From an uncultured Lactobacillus sp. (GTDB lineage Bacteria; Bacillota; Bacilli; Lactobacillales; Lactobacillaceae): a stretch of DNA of 8,729 bases. The stretch lies in the NCBI RefSeq assembly GCF_910589175.1, contig NZ_CAJURR010000038.1:1-8729 (forward strand), in the 5' to 3' direction. The position numbers were made by a program, and so were the translations under genes. Below are positions 1 through 4,432 of this stretch, piece after piece (the stretch's first letter is position 1; each line of letters starts with the position of its first letter). Below the pieces are notes generated by a model. That model worked only from the letters and a program-made list of their open reading frames with translations. It was not told the DNA's origin and did not search any database.

Positions 1-51
1 GGGTGTAGGTCGGTTTATACCGGCGCGAGGGTTCGAATCTCTCAATCTCCG
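1..51 (+). tRNA. tRNA-Ser, 3' part (probably GCU anticodon)
   Basis: The gene is cut by the window edge inside the 3' half of the anticodon stem, so the anticodon is not visible. A long variable arm (stem GTCGG/CCGGC around a TTTATA loop) makes it class II. A standard T arm (GAGGG, TTCGAAT, CTCTC), the acceptor strand AATCTCC and a discriminator G follow. Class II with G73 fits tRNA-Ser. GCU is an inference, because the UGA isoacceptor is encoded downstream and the sequence resembles lactobacillar tRNA-Ser(GCU). CCA is not encoded. Confidence 0.8.
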
Positions 52-60
52 CTTTAAGAT

Positions 61-100
61 AAACACACTAGTAACATTACTAGTGTGTTTTTGTGTCTTT
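61..100 (+). terminator. Rho-independent terminator of upstream tRNA cluster
   Basis: A perfect 12-bp stem (61-72 with 79-90, AAACACACTAGT/ACTAGTGTGTTT) encloses a 6-nt loop. It is followed by a T-rich tract (TTTTTGTGTCTTT). It lies 9 bp after the tRNA-Ser end and closes that transcript. Confidence 0.85.
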
Positions 101-114
101 AAAAATAAAAAATC

Positions 115-143
115 GGCTCTTTTGCAAATCCTGTTGATGGATA
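115..143 (+). repeat. ISL3 terminal inverted repeat, transposase 3' side
   Basis: It begins GGCTCTTTTGCAAATCC and contains the core CCTGTTGATG. It pairs with the repeat at 1014-1042. The 7 bases outside it (108-114, AAAAATC) are the target duplication. Confidence 0.8.
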
Positions 144-157
144 ATTTTAAGAAGGAA

Positions 158-898
158 TTAAGCAGCTAAGAAATAGCTGTTTGATTCCTTTTCTTTTATA
201 ACATTTTTTTCGACTCTAATTCTAATTAATAAATGTTTGAAATTTCTATAGCCATAAGCAGTGCGCTTAATCTGCTTAATCTTGCGATTGACACCTTTAA
301 GACAACCATTCGAGTAGTTAGAAGATATACAGGACTCCAGTATAATTATGCTTAAAGGTCAGTAGTGTTTGATGCATCTGCTTGCTTACAGTTTGTTTTG
401 AATTAAGTAAGTGAATAATCTGTTTTTCATCTTTATTTTGAATAGCAGTCATAAAGTCCTGCATAATCCAATATGTATTTTCGAGATCTTTATTGCAGTC
501 TAATACATTCTCTAGGAATGCTGATCATTGAGCGATCTTCAGTAAGAGCAGAAAGTATTTTTCGCTTAGAAGTGTTAGAGATATAGCAGCCTTTATTAAT
601 AAGATTAGATTGAGCCATTGATCTTTTAAGGCAAGCATTGCATAAAACGCGCTGTTTTTTATTAAGTCTGATGATAACTGGATGGCTAGCATCAGCAGTA
701 ATAAAGCGCATGTTAGAAGTATCATGAACATTATGCTTAAGATTAGAGGAATAGCAGTAAGGATAATCCGGTTGAATAAGTTCGGCGACATAGAGATTAT
801 GATATTTGCCGTTAATACATGTTTTAATAATCAGAAAAAATAATATTAGGATCTTCAGTATTGAGCTGAAATTTAATATAATCATTAAGAGAGGACAT
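158..898 (-). pseudogene. ISL3-family transposase, frameshifted and internally deleted
   Basis: Translation starts at ATG 896-898 with an RBS (AGGAG, about 906-911) and reads MSSLNDYIKFQLNTEDPN, the typical N-terminus of this family. A 1-nt frameshift near 822-828 then moves it to the frame with the zinc-ribbon-like part (CYSSNLKHN, later CNACLKRS) and LSALTEDRSM. Near 503-513 the sequence jumps to a C-terminal segment (LDCNKDLENTYWIMQDFM). A second small frameshift near 320-330 precedes the end (SNYSNGCLKGVNRKIKQ to SYFLAA, stop 158-160). About 0.5 kb is missing compared with family members near 420 aa, including the helix-turn-helix and the DDE catalytic region. It is certainly non-functional as a transposase. 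Confidence 0.88.
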
Positions 899-990
899 AG
901 CAAAAACTCCTAGTAAACTTAATTGAATTGGTCGAAGAAGGATTTTAAGTTAAGAGAGGCTATGGCCTCTTTCTTTATGCAATAAAAAAA

Positions 991-1028
991 TCCTGTCGAT
1001 AGAATATCGTAGATATTCATCAACAGGA
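991..1028 (-). repeat. Subterminal hairpin upstream of transposase
   Basis: TCCTGT (991-996) pairs with ACAGGA (1023-1028), and a partly paired inner segment (GAT/ATC and AATAT/ATATT) extends the stem. One arm overlaps the terminal repeat and the other is an inverted copy of its core. It could be a transposase-binding site or could shield the transposase from outside transcription; both roles are inferences. Confidence 0.55.
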
Positions 1029-1042
1029 AAAAGTATAGAACC
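1014..1042 (-). repeat. ISL3 terminal inverted repeat, transposase 5' side
   Basis: Read on the minus strand it begins GGTTCTATACTTTTTCC and contains CCTGTTGATG, matching about 20 of 29 positions of the other end. The bases outside it (1043-1049, AAAAATC) repeat the left flank exactly. Confidence 0.8.
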
Positions 1043-1113
1043 AAAAATCTTTGTTCAAGTGTATGGATGAGTAGACAGAAAAAGAAACAAATAACTATGA
1101 AGTTAACCTCTGA

Positions 1114-1217
1114 GTTGGACATAAATCCAACCTGGGAATTTTGCTATGAACAAATATACAGTTGAAATTAAATTAAAAGCAATTGAATTATACGAAAATA
1201 GCCTTGGAAGTAGATAA
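1114..1217 (+). pseudogene. IS3-type OrfA-like N-terminal fragment with IS end
   Basis: A 23-codon reading frame (ATG 1146-1148, stop 1215-1217) begins MNKYTVEIKLKAIELYE and ends NSLGSR. This resembles the start of the helix-turn-helix OrfA proteins of IS3-family elements. Just upstream is a perfect 6-bp hairpin (GTTGGA 1114-1119, TCCAAC 1126-1131) of the kind found near IS ends. No homologous continuation follows in any frame. It is a truncated remnant; the family assignment rests on a short match. Confidence 0.5.
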
Positions 1218-1543
1218 ATTGTAGTTTTCTTCCAGTTCCTTACCTTGATTGAACTAAGAAATTTTTTAGCTCCTTCTTATTAAAAGTAAGACAACACTTG
1301 TGTGTAAGAGGGCATTGAAAGTTAAGTTATGTAATAATCATAGAAAATTTGTGTACCTATTTATACGGACAAAAAAGATGTAGGGTAGCTGCCTTTTGAA
1401 AAGTTAGAATTTTATACGGTGATGAGAGATATATCTGCTCTGTATAGCTTTTAAAGGTTGTTGAGGGTAAATTAGCTTTTAAACAAATTAAAGGACTTAT
1501 AGAGCGATTTTTGCGCATTTTAAGGCTAGATGTTTATTAGTCT
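1218..1543. other. Gene-free decayed stretch
   Basis: No intact gene is visible on either strand. A plus-strand frame from about 1400 to 1540 reads VRILYGDERYICSV, a stop, then KLAFKQIKGLIERFLRILRL. This looks more like degraded coding sequence than random AT-rich DNA, but I cannot name its origin. No promoter or RNA gene is evident. Confidence 0.4.
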
Positions 1544-1580
1544 AAAAAAGACACATGGTTCAGATAGAACGAATGTGTCT
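1544..1580 (-). terminator. Rho-independent terminator of the small minus-strand gene
   Basis: Read on the minus strand, AGACACAT pairs with ATGTGTCT (8 bp). One mismatch and an inner GTTC/GAAC stem around a 5-nt loop follow. A run of six T comes right after the stem on the minus strand, none on the plus. It lies 17 bp beyond the stop of the gene at 1598-1957. Confidence 0.85.
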
Positions 1581-1597
1581 ATAGTTATATAGCCGAG

Positions 1598-1957
1598 CTA
1601 GTTTCTTGTCTTTAATTCTTTAAGCAGGTCAATTATTTCTGCATTTTGCTTGATTAATATCCAATTTTGAAGCTTTAATGTGTCTTCTGGGGAACTATTT
1701 GCCATTAGATCACTCTGCACCGCTCTATGAAGAAGAGGCTTATATGATGCTTCTGTATTTTCTAAGCCATATGCAGCTAAATGGGTCTTAGTCATTTTAT
1801 CTATGTACTCATTAACTTGATTTGCATCTTTTTCAATTAATTCTTCTTTTTGCCAAGGAGTAAGTTTTGCATGATCTTCACAAATCATATTTCCATCAGC
1901 TAATTTAATTAGGTTTTTGCCTTTTTTGTTGTCAATAATACATCTTTCATTAGACAT
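1598..1957 (-). CDS. Hypothetical 119-aa protein, possible zinc-binding N-terminus
   Basis: I do not recognise a named protein. The first 30 residues have the layout C6-x2-D9, x16, C26-x2-H29, with the phrase LADGNMICEDH. This recalls the small treble-clef domain of DUF4428-type proteins (CxxC then DG-x-x-C-x-x-C), but with Asp and His in place of two cysteines. The rest is charged and probably helical, without signal peptide or membrane segment, so the protein should be cytoplasmic. The ATG is supported by a GGAGG-type RBS (1963-1969) seven bases upstream, and the gene has its own terminator. It stands alone between IS debris and the tRNA operon, reading against its neighbours. That isolation and position suggest accessory or transferred origin. 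Metal binding is an inference. The gene itself is well supported. Confidence 0.8.
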   Translation of the reverse strand: MSNERCIIDNKKGKNLIKLADGNMICEDHAKLTPWQKEELIEKDANQVNEYIDKMTKTHLAAYGLENTEASYKPLLHRAVQSDLMANSSPEDTLKLQNWILIKQNAEIIDLLKELKTRN

Positions 1958-1979
1958 AAAAACACCTCCGTATACGCTT

Positions 1980-1988
1980 AGTGTAGCA
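1980..1988 (-). promoter_or_regulatory. Possible extended -10 promoter of the 119-aa gene
   Basis: On the minus strand TGC-TACACT resembles an extended -10 element (TGn-TATAAT). It would place the transcript start a few bases before the GGAGG RBS. No convincing -35 is seen. The call is weak. Confidence 0.3.
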
Positions 1989-2112
1989 CCATATAGGCTT
2001 AAAGAGATAAAAAAAGAAATAAAGTAAAAAAATTTAAAATTAGGGGTTGCATAGTTAGAATGTTTTTAGTAATATAGTTATTGCTGATGCGGAGAGTAAC
2101 AAACAGCAAAGC

Positions 2113-2131
2113 TTCAAAAAAAGTTTTTGAA
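2113..2131. repeat. AT-rich inverted repeat before the tRNA promoter
   Basis: TTCAAAAA and TTTTTGAA form an 8-bp palindrome with a 3-nt centre, nine bases upstream of the -35 box of the tRNA promoter. It lacks the GC-rich stem of a terminator. It may act as an A-tract upstream element or be chance. The rest of 1989-2139 holds no gene that I can see. Confidence 0.35.
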
Positions 2132-2139
2132 AAAAGTTA

Positions 2140-2168
2140 TTGACATCACTTTCTAAATCAGGTATGAT
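2140..2168 (+). promoter_or_regulatory. Promoter of the 11-gene tRNA operon
   Basis: A perfect -35 (TTGACA, 2140-2145), a 17-bp spacer and a near-perfect -10 (TATGAT, 2163-2168) are present. A-rich DNA precedes the -35, as at strong stable-RNA promoters. Transcription should start near 2174-2176, about 18 bp before tRNA-Glu. Confidence 0.92.
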
Positions 2169-2175
2169 TAATAAG

Positions 2176-2191
2176 TACGTTAAAAAACGTA
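2176..2191 (+). promoter_or_regulatory. Leader hairpin at the 5' end of the pre-tRNA transcript
   Basis: TACGTT (2176-2181) and AACGTA (2186-2191) form a perfect 6-bp stem with an AAAA loop. It starts at the predicted transcript start and ends two bases before tRNA-Glu. It may protect the transcript end or guide 5' processing; both are inferences. Confidence 0.5.
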
Positions 2192-2192
2192 T

Positions 2193-2264
2193 GACCCGTT
2201 GGTCAAGTGGTTAAGACACCGCCCTTTCACGGCGGTAACATGAGTTCAAATCTCGTACGGGTCA
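2193..2264 (+). tRNA. tRNA-Glu (UUC)
   Basis: The cloverleaf is complete, with acceptor GACCCGT/ACGGGTC and discriminator A. The anticodon stem CCGCC/GGCGG holds the loop CTTTCAC, giving anticodon TTC at 2226-2228. The T loop is TTCAAAT. It is the first gene of the operon, and CCA is not encoded. Confidence 0.96.
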
Positions 2265-2290
2265 TTACCATATTAAAAGATGGTATAAAT

Positions 2291-2381
2291 GGAGGATTAC
2301 CCAAGTCCGGCTGAAGGGAACGGTCTTGAAAACCGTCAGGCGGGTTCTGCCCGCGCGTGGGTCCGAATCCCACATCCTCCT
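2291..2381 (+). tRNA. tRNA-Ser (UGA)
   Basis: Acceptor GGAGGAT/ATCCTCC pairs fully. The anticodon stem ACGGT/ACCGT holds CTTGAAA, anticodon TGA at 2327-2329. The long variable arm has stem GCGGG/CCCGC, as expected for serine. Two oddities: the T loop reads TCCGAAT, so position 55 (2363) is C in place of the near-universal U, and the base after the acceptor stem (2381) is T where most bacterial tRNA-Ser have G. CCA is not encoded. Confidence 0.95.
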
Positions 2382-2388
2382 TAATCAT

Positions 2389-2462
<74 letters not shown>

Positions 2463-2465
2463 TAT

Positions 2466-2538
2466 GGTCCCTTGGTGTAGGGGTTATCACGCCTCCCTGT
2501 CACGGAGGAGATCACCGGTCCGAATCCGGTAGGGACCG
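2466..2538 (+). tRNA. tRNA-Asp (GUC)
   Basis: Acceptor GGTCCCT/AGGGACC and discriminator G fit tRNA-Asp. The stem CCTCC/GGAGG holds CTGTCAC, anticodon GTC at 2499-2501. The T stem ACCGG/CCGGT is perfect, but its loop is TCCGAAT, so position 55 (2520) is C rather than U. CCA is not encoded. Confidence 0.96.
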
Positions 2539-2542
2539 TAAT

Positions 2543-2615
2543 GGCTCGATAGCTCAGTTGGTAGAGCAAAGGATTGAAGCTCCTTGTGTCGGCGGTTCGA
2601 TTCCGTCTCGCGCCA
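2543..2615 (+). tRNA. tRNA-Phe (GAA)
   Basis: The anticodon stem AAGGA/TCCTT holds TTGAAGC, giving anticodon GAA at 2576-2578 with G37 and C38. The D and T arms are normal, with T loop TTCGATT. The acceptor strands GGCTCGA and TCGCGCC leave a T4-C69 mismatch (2546/2611), where related tRNAs have a Watson-Crick pair. Discriminator is A, and CCA is not encoded. Confidence 0.93.
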
Positions 2616-2619
2616 TTCT

Positions 2620-2701
2620 GGAGGCCTAGCGAAGTGGCTAAACGCGGCGGTCTGTAAAACCGCTCTCTCTGAGTTCGGTGGTTCGAATCCACTGGCCTCC
2701 A
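2620..2701 (+). tRNA. tRNA-Tyr (GUA)
   Basis: This is a class II tRNA of 82 nt. Acceptor GGAGGCC pairs with GGCCTCC, and discriminator is A. The stem GCGGT/ACCGC holds CTGTAAA, anticodon GTA at 2654-2656. The T arm is standard, and CCA is not encoded. Confidence 0.96.
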
Positions 2702-2707
2702 TTAAAT

Positions 2708-2778
2708 AGGGATATCGTATAAAGGTAGTACATCGGTCTCCAAAACCGCTAGTGTGGGTTCAATTCCTACTATCCCTG
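2708..2778 (+). tRNA. tRNA-Trp (CCA anticodon)
   Basis: Acceptor AGGGATA/TATCCCT is perfect and discriminator G fits tRNA-Trp. The loop CTCCAAA gives anticodon CCA at 2740-2742. The anticodon stem TCGGT/ACCGC has an unpaired T27-C43 at its top. The 3' CCA tail is not encoded. Confidence 0.95.
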
Positions 2779-2791
2779 TTTTTAATATTAT

Positions 2792-2865
2792 GGCGGAATT
2801 GGTGAAGTGGTTAACACACCGGTTTGTGGATCCGGCATGCGTGGGTTCGATCCCCACATTCCGCC
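2792..2865 (+). tRNA. tRNA-His (GUG)
   Basis: The acceptor has the extra G(-1) of tRNA-His at 2792, facing C73. Anticodon GTG is at 2826-2828. The anticodon stem CCGGT/TCCGG closes the loop with a T31-T39 mismatch (2823/2831). T arm GTGGG, TTCGATC, CCCAC. CCA is not encoded. Confidence 0.95.
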
Positions 2866-2872
2866 CTAACAT

Positions 2873-2944
2873 TGGGATATAGCCAAGTGGTAAGGCAATG
2901 GACTTTGACTTCATCATGCGTTGGTTCGAATCCAACTATCCCAA
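2873..2944 (+). tRNA. tRNA-Gln (UUG)
   Basis: Acceptor TGGGATA/TATCCCA has the U1-A72 pair typical of tRNA-Gln, with discriminator A. The loop CTTTGAC gives anticodon TTG at 2905-2907. T stem GTTGG/CCAAC is perfect. CCA is not encoded. Confidence 0.95.
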
Positions 2945-2964
2945 TTTGTTAATGATCAGAGGTT

Positions 2965-3035
2965 GGCGGTGTAGCCAAGTGGTAAGGCACGGGTCTGCAA
3001 AACCCTAATCATCGGTTCAAATCCGATCACCGCCT
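2965..3035 (+). tRNA. tRNA-Cys (GCA)
   Basis: Acceptor GGCGGTG/CACCGCC pairs fully, and discriminator T is the expected cysteine identity base. The loop CTGCAAA gives anticodon GCA at 2997-2999. CCA is not encoded. Confidence 0.95.
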
Positions 3036-3066
3036 TCGCCTGAATTTCCTGATTAATTTCATTTAT

Positions 3067-3150
3067 GGCGGTGTGGCGGAATTGGCAGACGCGTCAGACT
3101 CAAAATCTGGTGTCCCCTGGGACGTATCGGTTCGACCCCGATCACCGCTA
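3067..3150 (+). tRNA. tRNA-Leu (CAA)
   Basis: This is a class II tRNA of 84 nt and the last gene of the operon. The loop CTCAAAA gives anticodon CAA at 3101-3103. The variable arm has stem GTCCC/GGGAC. Acceptor GGCGGTG/CACCGCT begins with a G1-U72 wobble, and discriminator is A. The D-arm motif TGGCGGAATTGGCAGACG is typical of bacterial leucine tRNAs. CCA is not encoded. Confidence 0.95.
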
Positions 3151-3169
3151 TTTATTCAGACATTCTGGC

Positions 3170-3204
3170 AAAAAGACGTGAGTTAATTCTCACGTCTTTT
3201 TTTT
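3170..3204 (+). terminator. Rho-independent terminator of the tRNA operon
   Basis: A 13-bp stem (3170-3182 with 3189-3201, core GACGTGAG/CTCACGTC) has a 6-nt loop and an eight-T tail. It separates the tRNA operon from the glycolipid operon that starts just after. Confidence 0.92.
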
Positions 3205-3212
3205 ATCCAAAA

Positions 3213-3241
3213 TTGCAACTCCTTTCTACTAACTTTATAAT
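3213..3241 (+). promoter_or_regulatory. Promoter of the glycolipid/LTA operon
   Basis: A perfect -10 (TATAAT, 3236-3241) lies 17 bp after TTGCAA (3213-3218), a 4-of-6 match to the -35. Transcription should start near 3248, giving a leader of about 18 nt that contains only the RBS (GGAGG, 3252-3256). There is no room for a leader-based switch. Confidence 0.8.
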
Positions 3242-3265
3242 GTTCTTTAATGGAGGTATTTTTAT

Positions 3266-4432
3266 ATGAATATTGGGTTATTTACCGATACTTATTTTCC
3301 TCAGCTTTCTGGGGTCGCAACTTCAATTCAAACTTTAAAAAATTCTCTTGAAGCAGATGGGCATTCTGTCTTTATTTTTACTACAACGGATCCCCATTTA
3401 GGAAAAGGGACTGTTGAGCCAAATATTTTCAGAGTTAGCAGTGTACCTTTTGTCTCTTTTACGGATAGAAGAATTGCAGTTAGAGGTTTATTTCAGGCAA
3501 CAAAAATTGCTAAAGAAGTAAAATTAGATATTGTTCATACTCAAACTGAGTTTGCAATGGGTATGATTGGAAAATACGTTGCGCATTCGTTAGATATTCC
3601 CGCTATTCATACTTACCATACTATGTATGAAGATTATTTACATTATGTGTTAAATGGACATCTATTGAAGCCATATCATGTTAAACAAATTACGAAGGCT
3701 TATCTACACAAGATGGATGGGGTAGTGGCACCAAGTCAGCGTGTAAAAGAAACCTTGAAACGTTATGGAGTTACAATTCCAATGCGTATTATTCCAACAG
3801 GGGTTGATTTAACAGCTATCAATGAAAATCCTCGTCGCGATGTTCGGAAGGAATTGGGACTCAATTCAAAAGATAAAGTTATTCTTACACTAAGTAGGGT
3901 AGCAGCTGAAAAGAAAATAGATCAAATCTTAGATGTTTTACCTGAGATTTTGGAAAAAGAGCCTAACGTAAAGTTTGTAATTGCCGGTGATGGTCCTGAT
4001 GTACAGCCGCTAAAAGATCAAGTTGCTCGACTTTCTTTAGAAGACTATGTAACTTTCGCGGGTAGTGTCGAACATAGTGATGTTGGAAATTATTATCGTA
4101 TGGCCGACTTATTCGTATCTGCAAGTGATACAGAAACACAGGGGTTAACCTATATTGAGGCATTAGCTGCTGGAACAAAAAGTGTAGTGTATAGTACCGA
4201 TTACACAGAGAATGTTTTTGATAATAAAGAATTGGGTTGTACCTTTAAAACAAAGGATGAAATGAAAAGTGAGATTCTTGATTATTTAAAAGAAGATCGA
4301 TTTACTATTCCTGAAGATATAAAGAAAAATAAATTAGTGGATGTATCAGCAGCTACTTTCGCACATAAAATAGAAGATTTTTATCAGGATGCAATCCAGA
4401 ATAAACAAACAACTGAGGTAAATTATGATTAG
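3266..4432 (+). CDS. lafA: GT4 glycosyltransferase, probable 1,2-diacylglycerol 3-glucosyltransferase (LafA/BgsB type)
   Basis: It probably transfers glucose from UDP-glucose to diacylglycerol at the inner membrane face, giving the monoglucosyl lipid that starts the LTA anchor. The 388-aa length is normal for GT4 enzymes. The N-terminal Rossmann domain opens MNIGLFTDTYFPQLSGVATS, with the glycine loop at 14-17, the opening shared by LafA, BgsB and the Acholeplasma glucosyl-diacylglycerol synthase. H91 and the IHTYHTMYEDY segment (114-124) belong to the acceptor-side domain. The C-terminal donor domain has SRVAAEKK (R211, K216), GDGP (241-244) and the EX7E motif E290-E298. No membrane span is seen; such enzymes bind membranes peripherally. 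The ATG has a GGAGG RBS nine bases upstream. It is the first gene of the operon and overlaps the next by 8 nt. The sugar is inferred from family and context; a bacillithiol- or teichoic-type GT4 is less likely. Confidence 0.85.
   Translation: MNIGLFTDTYFPQLSGVATSIQTLKNSLEADGHSVFIFTTTDPHLGKGTVEPNIFRVSSVPFVSFTDRRIAVRGLFQATKIAKEVKLDIVHTQTEFAMGMIGKYVAHSLDIPAIHTYHTMYEDYLHYVLNGHLLKPYHVKQITKAYLHKMDGVVAPSQRVKETLKRYGVTIPMRIIPTGVDLTAINENPRRDVRKELGLNSKDKVILTLSRVAAEKKIDQILDVLPEILEKEPNVKFVIAGDGPDVQPLKDQVARLSLEDYVTFAGSVEHSDVGNYYRMADLFVSASDTETQGLTYIEALAAGTKSVVYSTDYTENVFDNKELGCTFKTKDEMKSEILDYLKEDRFTIPEDIKKNKLVDVSAATFAHKIEDFYQDAIQNKQTTEVNYD

Larger units (their letters stand above)
115..1042 (-). mobile_element. 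Defective ISL3-family insertion sequence
   Basis: The element is bounded by imperfect inverted repeats of about 29 bp (115-143 and 1014-1042, about 20 of 29 positions identical, both reading GGnTCT then CCTGTTGATG). The 7-bp direct repeat AAAAATC directly abuts both ends (108-114 and 1043-1049), close to the 8-bp duplications known for ISL3 elements. It contains one transposase pseudogene on the minus strand. At about 0.93 kb it is shorter than an intact ISL3 element (roughly 1.4-1.5 kb), because of an internal deletion. It cannot move by itself, although its ends could perhaps still be recognised by a related transposase. Confidence 0.85.

Noticed and set aside
525..791. 88-aa minus-strand frame inside the ISL3 element
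   Set aside because: It is an out-of-frame shadow of the transposase pseudogene. The neighbouring frame carries the recognisable transposase residues.
952..972. AGAGGC/GCCTCT hairpin followed by TTTC
   Set aside because: Short stem with a poor T tract inside the IS leader. It could be a weak terminator against outside transcription but does not meet the standard for a call.
919..1122. 67-aa hydrophobic minus-strand frame
   Set aside because: It crosses the IS right end and its hairpin, has no good RBS and owes its hydrophobicity to AT-rich sequence.
2041..2139. Possible T-box or riboswitch before the tRNA operon
   Set aside because: No T-box consensus or riboswitch motif is seen, and the region lies upstream of the promoter, so it is not transcribed with the operon.
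3242..3265. Regulatory leader of lafA
   Set aside because: The predicted leader is about 18 nt and contains only the RBS; no structure fits.
3963..4178. 71-aa minus-strand frame within lafA
   Set aside because: Antisense shadow of a well-supported glycosyltransferase gene, without RBS or promoter.
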